This document shows, in pieces, positions 12,400 through 29,370 of a stretch of 64,000 bases of DNA. The translations under genes were made by a program, and so were the position numbers. The stretch is from Tetradesmus obliquus (Eukaryota > Chlorophyta > Chlorophyceae > Sphaeropleales > Scenedesmaceae). The stretch covers positions 10,466,001-10,530,000 of the forward strand of contig CP126191.1 of assembly GCA_030272155.1 (NCBI GenBank), written 5' to 3'. The first letter of the stretch is position 1. The number at the start of each line of letters is the position of its first letter. Below the pieces are notes generated by a model, which did no database searches, was not told the DNA's origin, and saw only the letters and a program-made list of their open reading frames with translations.

Positions 12400-14468
12400 T
12401 CACTCAAAAGGCACGCTCCAGGGGTGTTCCACCCGCCCATACTGAATATCACTCAGCCGCTGCCGCGCCCACTCCGCCACACTCACGCTCGCATCAGGGC
12501 CGCCGCCAGCAGCAGCAGCACCAGCAGCAGGCAGCGCCAGCTCACTGCCATCTTCAGTGACCACGCAGCTCACAGGCTGCACCACGCAGGCAGTGCCGCA
12601 GCCGAAGACCTCCAGCAGCAGGCCTGAGGCGTGCGCTGACAGCAGCTCGCGCACTGTGAGGGGCCGCTCGGAGACCAGCACGTCCGGCCGCCTGTGAGCG
12701 GAAGATGTGCGGCGCAAGGGAAAGCAGCGGTTTGGGCCAAGAAGTCAAAAGCTGGCAAAAGAGGCATCACATGAGGCATCACATGAGGCATCACATGAGG
12801 CATCACATGAGGCATCACATGAGGCAGGGCAGCTACCTGTTGCTTTCAAGCGGCGCATGATGCATGTAGCTAGACCTGCGTGCGCACACAATGGCTTAAA
12901 CTTGACTTGACTTGGCGCTGCAGCCCAGTCAGCAGCAGACACAGCAGCGGCGCTGCTCACTCCTTCAACAGCAGTGCAACTCAGCGACGCGGCAGCAGCA
13001 GCAACAGCACTCACTGCTTCAGCAGCTGAATGATGGAGTCGCGCGTCACCCCAGGCAAGATAGTTCCATCCAGTGGAGGTGTGACAACCTCCAGCTCTGG
13101 GCTGCCCTGCTGCGCGCTTGCCCCTGCTGCCTTGAAGCGCTTGAACACGAACATCATGTTCATGGCGCCGCACTCGCTGATGAGTGCGTCACCGGGGTCA
13201 GGGCCCTGAGGCAGGGCATACACCACCTGCAGCAGCAGCAGTGGCAGCGGCAGCAGCAGCAGCGGCGGCGGCAGCATACGTTAAGCTTTGAAGCACAGCA
13301 TGCTGTGGGTAGCGAGAGCTAGCTGCAACTGGACTCCAGATGGCGGCATGATGCAGTCTGTGTGCTACGAAGACAGCACAATGGCGGATGCACACTGTAC
13401 AGGTGCAGCTGTTCAGGGCTGAACCACGGCTGCTGCTGCCGCTGCTGTCATGGCAAGCAACAGCAACACATGCAGCCCCTGCCGCTGAGCCGGCCTCCTC
13501 ACCTGGCTGCAGTCGTGGCGCTGCTTCGCTGCTGCTGAAGCAGTGACTCATTCAAACAATGTGGCTGTTGCTGCTGTGTGCTGCCGCTGAGCAGGCCTCA
13601 CCTGGCTGCAGTCGTGGCGCTGCTTCGCTGCTGCTGAAGCAGTGACTCATTCAAACAATGTGGCTGTTGCTGCTGTGTGCTGCCGCTGAGCAGGCCTCAC
13701 CTGGCTGCAGTCGTGGCGCTGCTTTGCTGCTGCCTGCGGCGTGACTGTGGGCGCGTAGTTGCCGCCAATCTTGAACTGCCCCACACCGCCCGGCCACGCG
13801 CGCACGTTGCTGGTGTCCAGGAACAGCCGCACGGCAGCCACGCCTGCAGCAGCAAGTGGCGCACATGTCAACCCTGTTGGCAGCAGGGTGAGCGGCACAG
13901 GCTCTGCAAACTCCATGTTAACAGGTGTGCACACACGCACACGTGTCACTCCACCATCACAGCACAGCAAGGCAGCACGCGGCCGCAGCGTGCAGCAGCA
14001 AGTGAAATACGGTGAACAAACAGCAGCAGGGAGAGCGGTCAGGGCACAGGTGTGTGCACACGCCTCCCTCCAACATCACAGCACAGCAAGGCAGCCCTGC
14101 GTAATGTGCCAGACCAATTGCAGGGCATCTGCAGCTGCAGCTGATTCGCTTCTTTCCGCGCACATACAAACCATACATGGAACTGCAACCAAGCGCCCAC
14201 AGCTGACTCAAGAAGCATGAACCCACAATCTGCAGACCACATCAATGAAGCAATGCACACTCAGGTGGCGCTGCGCCCCCACCTGACTTGAAGTACGGCC
14301 CCACAGGTGACAGAATAACACTCAGCGTGGTGGCCTTGCTGGGGCTGACCCCAAGTGCTCCATCAGTGCTGAACATGAAGGGCCGGATGTACATGGAGTG
14401 GCCGGGGCGGTCAGGCAGCCAGGCACGGTCCAGCCGCAGCAGCGCCTTGACACATTCTTGCAGCTCCT

Positions 14469-14502
<34 letters not shown>

Positions 14503-14602
14503 CTCCAATGTGGGCATCGGATGTACATGGAGTGACCAGGGCGGTCGGGCAACCAGGCACGATCCAGCGGCAGCAGCGCCTTGACACATTCTTGCAGCTC
14601 CT

Positions 14603-14645
<43 letters not shown>

Positions 14646-16726
14646 CTCCAATGTGGGCATCGGATGTACATGGAGTGACCAGGGCGGTCGGGCAACCAGG
14701 CACGATCCAGCCGCAGCAGCGCCTTGACACATTCTTGCGCTCCTGCAGTGGCCAACCACATCAGGTGTGCATATGCTGGAGATGAGCACTGCACCTGTTG
14801 CAAGCTGCTCGTGCGTGGAAGCAGCAGATGCAGTGAATGCAGCAGTGTGTAGCGCTGCGAGCTGCTGTTGCCGCTCAAATGGCGCTGTGCACACTGCTGC
14901 GTCGGCTGCGTCATGCCTGGCAATGGCAGAACAGTCAGCCCTGCCGGCTCTGCTGCATCCGCCTGCACTGCTGCATGTGCCTGCACTGCTGCATGCGCCT
15001 GCACTGCTGCATGTGCCTGCACTGCTGCATCCGCCTGCACTGCTGCATGTGCCTGCACTGCTGCATGCGCCTGCACTGCTGCATGTGCCTGCACTGCTGC
15101 ATCCGCCTGCACTGCTGCATGTGCCTGCACTGCTGCATCCGCCTGCACTGCTGCATGTGCCTGCACTGCTGCATGCGCCGGCACTGCTGCATGTGCCTGC
15201 ACTGCTGCAGCTACCCGCCCTGTGCTGGATTTGCCCCCCCCCCCCACCTCTGTGTCAAAGTCTGCCAGCATGATGCGCTTGGCTGAGCGCCGCAGCCGCG
15301 CAAAGTTCATGTCGGGCCTGCACAGGGCAGCAGCAGCAGCAGCAGTAGCTCAGGTAGCCACAGGAGAAGCATAACATCAAGAGCAAGTCTATGCGCTGAC
15401 TGGCTGGTGTTGTTGGCCGGCGCAGTACGCAACTGCAGCCTCTGCCGGCTGTCCATATAACCGCAGCCAACTCTGTTGCTGCGGTTGTTGCTGCCACAAT
15501 TGGCCCTGCAGCCAAGCACTTTGCTCCCTCAACGCGCCTGTAACAAAGAAGCAGCTGCACTCTGCTGCTCATGCCAAAACTAGCAGCGTTCAGCGCACCT
15601 AAACAGCCGCTCGCGCCCATCAGCACCCAGATACGCCTTCATGCACTCAAAGCAGCCGCTGCCCTGTCATCACACAGCCAGGCTCTCACTGCCTTGCGCT
15701 GCTACGCATGCTTTGCATAAACCTGGCAGCTGCCAGCCAGCCGGCACACCTGAAGAGCCGCCCGCGGCCGTCCTGCCCCAGGTAGGCCTTCATGCCCTCA
15801 CCACCAACTGCCTCACTGCCTTCATTGCTTTATGCAGCAAAACACGCATCGGCTTGGCAGCTGCCAGCCAGCCAACCCACCTGAATAGCCGCCCGCGGCC
15901 GTCCTGCCCCAGGTAGGCCTTCATGCCCTCAAAGCAGCAGCTGCCGTAGTGCAGCACCTGCGCCGCGGGGTGCAGCTGCAGCGGGCCAAACGGCACGATG
16001 CGTGGCTTGCCCCAGCCGTGCTCTGCTGTGTGGTCCGCCTGCAGCAGCAGCAGCAGCAGCAGCAGCAGGGTAGTGGTGTGCATGTGATGCTGGTGGATGC
16101 GGTTGCACACAGCTGTGCGCACTTGCATGTTGCGCTGCAATGATGGTGGCCGGCCTGACAAGCTGTGTGCACATAGGCGGAGCATGGCTGGCTGCTGGCC
16201 GCTGCATTCTTGACCTGCTGCGTCACTGCAGACCTCTTTTGCAGCTGCCATGCTGAATTCCTGCAGCCGAATGCTGGCCCTACAGCAGGTGCTGGGCATG
16301 TCATGTGGCCCTCACCAGCAGCATGTGGTCTGTGAACACCTTGCCAAATGGCAGCTCCTGGTGACAGCAGCAGCATGAACAGCCGCACAGTGAGTTGAAC
16401 ATGCAGGTGCAGCAGCAGCAGGGAGCACACGGTGGCAACTGCAGCGTGGTATCGGTCCAAGAGCCATGACCCAAATCAGCGGCGTGTGGGACACACAGTT
16501 TGCAGTTGCCGCGCTGCACAACAGGCTAGCTATATACGGGAAAACCAGGCTGTCCATGGCCTGTGTTAACAACAGACAGTAGGTGTCGCTGTTATGGCCC
16601 CATGGCAGCACTGCTCTGTGACACAGTTGCAACATGACGCCTGCTGCTCAGCAACCAACCCACCTCAGGCAGCTGCACATGGGCTGCTTTCTGCACCTGC
16701 ACCTCTAGATCCTTGGCTCTGAAGCT
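12400..16726 (-). CDS. Branched-chain amino acid aminotransferase (class IV, PLP)
   Basis: Transfers the amino group between Leu/Ile/Val and 2-oxoglutarate. Exons: 16726-16664 (5' boundary uncertain), 16357-16316, 16038-15881, 15317-15248, 14466-14283, 13843-13701, 13226-13015 and 12691-12400, all phase-consistent. Motifs in order: [76 protein letters not shown] (the Lys codon at 13772-13770 is the expected PLP lysine), [34 protein letters not shown] and FGCGTACVV. The exon with the start codon and any organelle transit peptide is not identified; it may lie in 16.75-17.05 kb. The gene has three separate exon-junction echo clusters and an 18-bp minisatellite in intron 4. Confidence 0.92.
12762..12825. 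repeat. 12-bp tandem repeat, about 5 units
   Basis: Five head-to-tail copies of AGGCATCACATG in the last intron of the aminotransferase gene. The copies are essentially identical. Confidence 0.95.
13501..13715 (-). repeat. 99-bp tandem echoes of the aminotransferase exon 6 end
   Basis: The exon end encoding KQRHDCSQ followed by GTGAGG is present three times at exactly 99-bp spacing. Donor boundaries are at 13701 (real), 13602 and 13503. The two downstream copies lie in the intron and keep the donor. Confidence 0.93.
14388..14750 (-). repeat. Three tandem copies of the aminotransferase exon 5 start with CTG runs
   Basis: On the minus strand, (CTG)nCAG followed by the [10 protein letters not shown] reading occurs at 14742, 14600 and 14466 (spacing 142 and 134 bp). 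Only the 14466 copy continues into [12 protein letters not shown]. The other two break off after HSMYIR into a shared ATGCCCACATTGGAGCTC segment and the next CTG run. The 14742 copy also lacks two bases and is out of frame. Confidence 0.93.
14950..15212. repeat. 18-bp minisatellite, about 14 units
   Basis: Head-to-tail units of CTGCATGTGCCTGCACTG, alternating with CTGCATGCGCCTGCACTG and CTGCATCCGCCTGCACTG variants. It lies in intron 4 of the aminotransferase gene. Because the unit is a multiple of three it creates long spurious ORFs in several frames. Confidence 0.97.
15590..15935 (-). repeat. Three copies of the aminotransferase exon 3 end
   Basis: The exon end encoding [14 protein letters not shown] followed by a GTG donor occurs at boundary 15881 (real, GTGGGT), 15750 (GTGTGC) and 15599 (GTGCGC). 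The middle copy is nearly identical in protein. The last reads [17 protein letters not shown], so it has diverged but stays open in the same frame. The intron start is duplicated with the exon end. Confidence 0.93.
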
Positions 16727-17671
16727 CTGAGCCTATGAAACATGAATTTGGAATGTTATGACCAATTAGGACCGATCTGTAGTTGCCAACCACAGCAGCT
16801 GCTTGAGAGGCGTACCGCCTGGCTGGATAAGCTTCGCACCACCGCAGCTGCACAGCATCGCAGAACCTGAGATAGGTGCTGCGGATGTTGTTGTATAGCA
16901 GACAGGATCATAGTTGAGGCACACGATGCACTGCTGGCAACAGTAAAAGTCCGTGTCAGTGCTTGTTGATGCGCAGTCACAATAGCTTAACGAAGGAGGA
17001 CATAGAAGCCTACTAGCATGATGTTTGAAGGCTTCTTTGCAGCTCAATTGCTCTGCAACCGCCAGGTGAGTAGGCGTTACACGTCAGCAGTTTGAACGTC
17101 ATGTGCCGGTCATTCAAATGCGCCCACCACGATCTTTCAGCATCCAGATTTGGCAGCTCGGAGGTAACAAGCTAACATGCTGCTTTAAGGTAGCACGCGG
17201 CTGCAGCCCTGAGTGCTTGCTTGTCTTGTTTTTGTATGCTGATTGGACCCTAAGGACAGGCGGTCTGTGGCTTCGGATAAACCCACACATGGCCCAGTGA
17301 CTGCCGACAAGCAAGACACAAGTAAAATGCTCCAAATCACGCAAACGAATCTGGTTTGTAGAAATGAAGGCAGAGCCTGCCGCCAGGCTGGTAACCCTGA
17401 CCAACACACATTGCACATTGCGCAATGCATGCATGCATGAACTTCAAGTTGAACACGCAGACGGCTGTGGGTCACTGGCATGGCTGACGCATGCTTTTTG
17501 GACAACTCCATAACTCAAACCATTAGATGCGCACCACTGCACCAGGCGTCAGTTACATGCCAATCACCGATACTGCGTTCACACGGCAAGTTGCAGCACT
17601 GCTGTGACAGCACTGCTGACAGCACATGACGAACATCAGCAACCTGGACACGCACACGGCAAAGCTATCCT
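16727..17671. other. Aminotransferase 5' region and intergenic
   Basis: No gene can be assigned with confidence. The start exon of the aminotransferase (minus) is expected here. Minus-strand ORFs at 16665-16853 and 16766-17047 are candidates, but neither joins to the first supported exon by a splice I can defend. The 3' UTR of the transporter gene begins at 17671. Confidence 0.5.
17553..17557 (-). terminator. Candidate TGTAA polyadenylation signal
   Basis: TGTAA on the minus strand about 115 nt beyond the transporter stop codon. TGTAA is the usual poly(A) signal in chlorophycean green algae. A pentamer is weak evidence on its own. Confidence 0.3.
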
Positions 17672-18670
17672 TCATTGCTGGGGCATTTCAGCCCCAGGTA
17701 TTTGCCGTTGCACTTTTCCCACCTCACTCTCGCTCACGTGCCGCCGCTGCTGCTGCCCGTCAACATCCCTGCCGCTACCTGCTCGTTGAGCTGCTTGCTG
17801 ATGCACAAACACAGGCAGCGACTTGCTCCTGCCAGGTTCCTGCTGTGTTACGCTGCGGGGCCTGTCCAGCAACACCAGCGGCACAAACAGCTGCCACAAG
17901 GCGTCTGATGCAACAACAGATGCCAGCAGCGCAGACCTGCGGCCTTCTTCCTGCAAGCTGCAGTCATAATGACAACCCAGGTCTCCTGTTGCTGCTGCTG
18001 CTGCCAGCTGGCCAGCACAATTGCTGCTGCTGGTGGTGCCGGGCGGCTCTGCTTGTTGATGATTGGCAGTCTCAACAGCCTGATTAGAACGCTGGCCCTT
18101 ATACTGGAAGGCTGTGTAAGCCGCCATTGTCAGCACCACCACCACAAAGCCGCTCCACACCAGCGGGTGTGTCGGCGTCCCATGCAGCAACACCACAGAG
18201 CCAACCACAGCAGCAACAAGCCGCAGCGATGACACGCTGGACACTGCTGCTGCTCCGATGGCCCTCGTGGTCCACTGCATGCCCATCGCTGCTAGGGTCT
18301 GCACGCAGATGCCTGCAGCAGCAGGTGCGGCACAGCAGCATGCGAGTTGGGCGGCCGGACAGGCGCGATTGGAATAGGTGTGCCAGGTATCACACACAAA
18401 AGCAGAAACTGGTGTCGCCATAACGCCACAGCAGCAGGCGTCCCCAGCTGTTGCTGATGCCATGGCACAGGCAGGTAATGGCCTGGGCACAAGCCTAGCT
18501 GAGAAGGGGCACCAGCAGGCCAGCCGCGCCCACCTGCTGTGCTGTGAGGCACTTGCGGGTCAGCTGCACCATGACAAAGTACAGCGCCTGCCCCAGCGTG
18601 GCCAGCAGGGCCACTACCACGCCCAGCACCAGATGGTTGACTTGTTTGGATGCTGCAGCATTGGCACCTG

Positions 18671-18722
<52 letters not shown>

Positions 18723-18990
18723 TAGCCAGTAGCCTCCAACCACCATGCCGCCGCCAGCCAGTGACAGCAGCACCGCCAGCAGCAGCTTAGGCGGCGACGG
18801 CTGCCGCAGAAGTGACATGTTACATAACGCGCAGACGAGCGGCGTCAGCAGCAGCAGCAGCTGCACCACATATGCATTCACAAGCTTGGCTGCGCCCGCA
18901 CTGCCAACTGCTGACATGTTGAGCAGTGTGCCTATCATGATGGACAGGGCTGCTGCTTTGGCAGCTGCCTTTATCCGCTGCAACAGCTGG

Positions 18991-19029
<39 letters not shown>

Positions 19030-19331
19030 CCACAGGGCTGCAGCGCCTGCTCAGCTGCAGCTGCAGCTGTGCCACCATCCCTGCTGGATATCAGCGCGCG
19101 GATGTGTGGCTGCTTTGGTTTCGCTTCCGACGCAGCAGCTGCCCTTCCTGCAGCTGCTGCCTGCTGCCGCGCTGCTTTCCGCTTCCGCCACTGCTGCTGC
19201 AGTGCGCTAGGAATGCTGTAGAGCAGCAGCAGCCCGACCCATGCGATTGCTGACGCAACAACCCACAGCTGCAAGGTGGGCACTGGCAGAGGTGCTCTGG
19301 TCTGGCAGCAATGGCAGTTGCAGCAGGACAT
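17672..19331 (-). CDS. EamA/DMT-type membrane transporter
   Basis: Two supported coding blocks: 19331-18534 (Met at 19331, with an open frame upstream to about 19460) and 18312-17672. The first has hydrophobic segments [55 protein letters not shown] and VVVALLATLGQALYFVMV. These are separated by poly-Q and by a Lys/Arg/Ala-rich loop. The second has GAAAVSSVSSLRLV and GFVVVVLTMAAYTAFQYKGQR, the usual last helix pair of drug/metabolite transporters, followed by a hydrophilic poly-Q tail. Block 1 ends in phase 0 and block 2 needs one preceding base, so a short exon of 3n+1 nt between 18533 and 18313 is missing from my model. The substrate cannot be predicted. It is divergent from the p-aminobenzoate synthase gene. 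Confidence 0.72.
18668..18718. repeat. CTG/CAG microsatellite coding poly-Gln in the transporter
   Basis: About 16 CTG units on the plus strand, read as a Gln run in a loop of the transporter. A second, shorter run at about 18990-19026 codes another Gln tract. Confidence 0.95.
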
Positions 19332-19925
19332 CACGTCGAGCACAGCAGCCCCGTTAAGCACAGCAGATGCTGATGTTTTGCAGCTGTCCCATGGGCATGG
19401 GCACACCACATTCAGGTCAAAGTGTTGCTCGCAGAGGCAATTGCTCACAAGCACACCCACCAGCTGCTGGTGCCATGGGAAGTCTTTCCTGCAAAGCCTT
19501 ATGCAGCCGTTTCAATCCAAACATCAGCTACACAAAACCACCCAAAATTCCATTGCTGTCTACCAGCATACACCAGCTCAGTTCAACAACAACGATCAAG
19601 AAATCATTTTAGTGAGCATACACATATTCAACAAAGGCGTGCGTTTCAGGCTCTTTTCACAGCGACCCCGCAACGAGTTCACTCTTTGGTTGGCTGCTTA
19701 GAGCTCCTGCACCAGGGCCTGCAAGCGCAGGGTGAGCGCACAAATAGTTGATTTGTTATCGTATTTCACACATCCTGCTTGATGGCCCTCAAAAGCATAG
19801 GCCGGCTCATGAAGTGCTGCTGCTGCCCCTGCTGCTGCCTGTGGCTGTGACTGCTGCTGCCCACCTTGCACCCTGTTGCGCAGCCCGCTCAATTACACTA
19901 CCACTATTGTCTCTTAGCGGCTGGT
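19332..19925. promoter_or_regulatory. Divergent intergenic region
   Basis: About 0.6 kb separates the first supported Met of the transporter (minus) and the synthase start at 19926 (plus), so both promoters must lie here or very close. I found no convincing TATA box. Confidence 0.45.
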
Positions 19926-25517
<5,592 letters not shown>

Positions 25518-26997
25518 AGCTGATATTGTGCGCTCGAGGCTTCATGTGTTGGTCGTAACTGTTGCCTTTTGGCTGCCATGTCACTTGGCGTGGTTTCGTG
25601 AAGGCCCCGGTGCCGTGGTGGTGCTGCAGCCGTGACATTCTTCGTGCTAGCATGCATGTTGTCTGTCTCAAAGTTTGAGATTGTCTGTGCAAACCATGGT
25701 TTGTCATGTGTTACTGCACTCTATACTATTGCCCCCCCCCCCCCCCCCCCCCCCTCCCGCCCCCCTCCCCTTTATTTGGGTTGGGACTTCGCGGGAGTGC
25801 TGTGTATTGCCAGGCTTCTGCAAAGAGTGTGAGGATCCAGGGCAGTGACGCTGAGTACTTGTGCGGTTGCTGTGGAGTGCCTGGCACTGCAAACACAAAT
25901 CTATCAGCATCATGTGATGCATGGCAAGCTGACGGCTGCAATGAGGGGTTATCATTGACGCGTGCCTGCGCTGCTTGCAGATGCGCCTGTGTGTCTTAAA
26001 GTGCGCTGTAACTTCAGTTTCACTTCAGTTTGAGGGACAACATCATGTTGTATGCAGAGCTGAAAAGCCTGCCTTATTGCGCTGAAAACTGCGCAACCTA
26101 TTGACCATGGCTGGTACATTTGCCGTGGTTTCTCCTGTCCTGGATCTAGTTCTTCTGCACACCGGGGCAGTGCTCTCTGGTCCTTTTGCCCCTAGTGGGG
26201 CGCAAGGTTGCTTATGTTGCTGAGCCTTAATGCAAAATTTTCTGCATGGTAACATAACGATTGTCACAGCTGCCATGGTGCTGCCTTTTGTCTTTGAGAT
26301 ATTGGTGCGGCAGAATTTTACCAGATGGCTGCTAGGACGGTTGCTGGCATCTTGTCACTGCAAACACAAGGAATCTCAGCCCACGGTGGGTGCCACCGGT
26401 AGCCGAGTTCGCTGGGCACAAGCATCAATGAGGTGGCATCTGCAGTACACACGCCAATTGTGCAGTCAGCATGGCAAGCAGCAGTTGCTGCGACAATCCA
26501 CCTCCTTGTGGACCAAGGCTTGTCCAGGTGACAGCGACAGCAGCAGTTGAGCAGCGTGCAGCATGCGTGGGACATGTTTCAGGGCATTGGCCATTGGTCC
26601 AGCTGCAGCTGCCAAACTGCTTCTGGGTAAAATCTCACGTTAGCAGCGCCAACAACCCGCTACACATCAGAACAAATAGAATTACGGGTGTATTGTCCAT
26701 CAAAAACAAGGAAATTATATCCGGTGAAGACACCAGTGTGTAGGTGACCCACGTGGACCTTCGCAGACACTGCCCTAGGAAGGCCTTCCTGCCGTGTGCA
26801 GTCGACCTACCTGAGGCAGGTCGACTGCACACGGCAGAAGGGGCTATTAGACCACTACATATATAAGTTGGAATTTGCTTTTGGAGATAAGTACACTTGA
26901 GTTCTATCAGCATCAGCTTTGAATTTGAGTGGGCCAATTTCGAACTTTGAAGTCACAGTCTGTTGCAAACAGTCGCATTCAACTGTGCGCAGCAATC
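25518..26997. other. Intergenic, with poly-C tract and hairpin
   Basis: About 1.5 kb with no convincing gene between the synthase stop and the next plus-strand start. It contains a run of about 23 C at 25732-25754, a TGTAA at 26007-26011 that could be the synthase poly(A) signal, and a perfect 20-bp inverted repeat at 26789-26837. It presumably also holds the promoter of the gene at 26998. Confidence 0.6.
26789..26837. repeat. Perfect 20-bp inverted repeat, 9-nt loop
   Basis: Arms 26789-26808 and 26818-26837 are exactly complementary (CTGCCGTGTGCAGTCGACCT), with a 9-nt spacer. It lies about 160 bp upstream of the start codon at 26998. Confidence 0.95.
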
Positions 26998-28037
26998 ATG
27001 CGCAGCCTCTGCATATTATACGCATTAGGGCTGCTTGCAGCTCTCATGCCACTGCTTGTGGCTGGCCAAGTGCGCTACTTCGATCCAGACATCGACGTGC
27101 CACCACTCGTGTTCAACCGCGACAGTTGCACGCAGTCCTTCCCTGCAGGTGGAGGCGTCTCCTACTCCTGTAGCTATTCTACGATGGGCCGTGTTGCTGT
27201 CATCGGCAGGGCTGGGCACGTTTCCGGCACTGAGATGACCAACGTGAGCACAGCTGACTGACGGCAGTATTGCTGTTGACTTGATATGTCAAGTACTGTA
27301 AAGAAAAAAAACGTCGTTGAACTTCCTTGGCAGTGACTAGGCACCTTCACCTCAACTACACCAATTGCACCCTGCAGACGTGGAACCAGTACTTCACCAT
27401 GTCCGGCAACGACGCCCGCTACCTCACTTACACCTTTGGGCCCAACTGCAAACTGGAGAAAGTGACTTGCGGCCCTGCGTACTACGCAGAGTGCGGCATC
27501 ACATCCACCTACAGGTCCTGCACCCAGCGCTTCTGCCTGCGCGCAGCCCAGTCCTACCTTGGTGCCTGCACCATCAAAGTAGAGCTCAACCCAGACGCTG
27601 CTTGCACCAACACCAATAATGGCATGCTGTGGAACCACCAGGTGAGGGCGGTTTTGAAGTCGGGATCTTCTGAACACTTGCTAGTGATCCGGCTTGGTGA
27701 TCTGTTTACAGCTGGGTTGCAGTAGCAGCACTGAGCAGTGCCTGTAGCGCCAGCAGCAGCAGCAGCAGCCGTTATGTCGTTACACATCCGTCAGCCAGTG
27801 TTACTAACTCATAGCGGCGCCATTGATGTGCTACTGAAACTCGCTGCTCATCTGCCTTGTGCTGCGCCGTTGATGCCGCAGTCCAACACCATCACCCTGG
27901 AGCGCGACTTCAACTTTATGCTGCCTGATGGCCAGGTCCTTCCAAGGGGCATGGGGCAGAACAGCCTCGGCGGCAACACGTACGTGGCCAACCCGCGCGC
28001 CTGCCTGTACACTTGTGTGAATTCAAGGGACCCCTGA
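26998..28037 (+). CDS. Small secreted Cys-containing protein, 221 aa, unknown family
   Basis: Three exons in phase: 26998-27243, 27378-27641 and 27882-28037. The Met at 26998 starts a good signal peptide (MRSLCILYALGLLAALMPLLVAG); an in-frame ATG 23 codons upstream would bury it, so 26998 is preferred. The mature part is rich in Tyr, Asn, Thr and Cys (about twelve Cys, for example PNCKLEKVTCGP and RSCTQRFCLR), suggesting a disulfide-bonded extracellular domain. I do not recognise the family. It precedes the two FAS1 genes on the same strand and may belong to the same extracellular set, but that is inference from position only. Confidence 0.65.
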
Positions 28038-28065
28038 AGGGATGGGGAGATCACCTACGCCACAC

Positions 28066-28175
28066 TGTGGCGGGCTGCATGGCACGCATGGTGGGCTGCA
28101 TGATGTGCATGGTGGGCTGCATGGCACGCATGGTGGGCCGCATGGCATTTTATGGTGGGCTGCATGACATGCAGT
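28066..28175. repeat. 21-bp minisatellite
   Basis: Four to five imperfect units based on GGGCTGCATGGCACGCATGGT, starting about 30 bp after the stop codon of the secreted protein gene. It may lie in that gene's 3' UTR. Confidence 0.88.
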
Positions 28176-29039
28176 GAGGGGCCGCCTCGCTCACATATGC
28201 GGCTGGAGGCTTGTTTGAAACCGAGTGTGAACGCATGTATGTATGCACTGTGACAAACACATTTCAAGGCATGTTTGATGATAGATACGGTGGCTGTGAC
28301 TGCATGGTTGCTGTGTGTAGTGAACAACATGGACAGGCTTCCTCATACATTATGCACTATACCCTGCAAGTTGCCAATTACGTATGAAGTGTTGCTGCAG
28401 CTTACAGTTCAGCAAGTCGTTGTGCATTGCATGGCCTCCGATGCCAGCTGTTGCTGCTAGGGTTTGAAGTTGGCCCAGTGTAGTCGTGACCACCAACACT
28501 ACCTGTGACACACCTCCCTCTGCAAATGCTGGCTGGCGCTGCTATGCAACTATGCTAAAGACTGCACACATGCACTGGGTATGGCTGTTGGCTGTTTGGG
28601 GAAGCAGTGTTTGCTGTTGGGGGAAGCACTGCAATGCTTGTAGTTGGTCACAGCCAGGTGCTTTGGCAACTCTGTGTGCAGCTGGTTTCAATACATGCCT
28701 CATGTAGCCTGGCTGCATGCAAGCTTGGTATAGCTTACACCAAATTGCTGCTTGACGTTGTCTCGACGGGGATGTTTTTCCAGAGATTAGGGGGCTTGCT
28801 CTTGGCTGGAGGGAAGTCATGAGGACGGTGCTGGCTTCATGTCACATGGTGTGCGTGCTTTTGATGTTTATTTTACGTCACCCCGTGTGTTTGCTTTTCA
28901 GATATATATTTTTTCTCTGGGTAGGGCGAGGGCAGATGTACTTGTAGTGTCTGGCCTACATTACTCACCACAGGCTAAGCAATTTGTGCAATCGCCAAAG
29001 GGTTCCTTGATTTGTTGCTGGTTGGGCAGTTTGAGACTG

Positions 29040-29370
29040 CTGCAGCTGGTGGGCACAGTGTGTGCTTTCTGGTTTGGCGGGTTTTCAGGGGACTGCTGCT
29101 TGGCACAGTGTGTGCTTTCCTGTTGGGTAGGGTTGCAGAGGGATGCTGCTTGGCACAGTGTGTGCTCTCCTGTTGAGCAGGTGTTCAGGGGACTTCTGCT
29201 TGGCACAGTGTGTGCTGTTTGGTTTGGCAGGTTTTCAGGGGACTGCTGCTTGGCACAGTGTGTGCTTTCCTGTTGGGTAGGGTTGCAGAGGTATGCTGCT
29301 TGGCACGGTGTGTGCTGCTGGTTGGGCAGGGTTGCAGAGGCCTGCTGTTTGGCAGTGTCTCCAGTACCCC
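29040..29370. repeat. Imperfect tandem repeat, units of about 50-60 bp
   Basis: Five to six units share the core GCTTGGCACAGTGTGTGCT, joined to either a GTTTTCAGGGGACT or a GGTTGCAGAGG segment. A related GGCACAGTGTG core appears twice more at 37230-37330, so the element is dispersed. Confidence 0.85.

Noticed and set aside
14411-15310. 299-codon minus ORF rich in QAHAAV repeats
   Set aside because: It is exon 4 of the aminotransferase reading through its donor into the 18-bp minisatellite, whose period is a multiple of three; not an independent protein.
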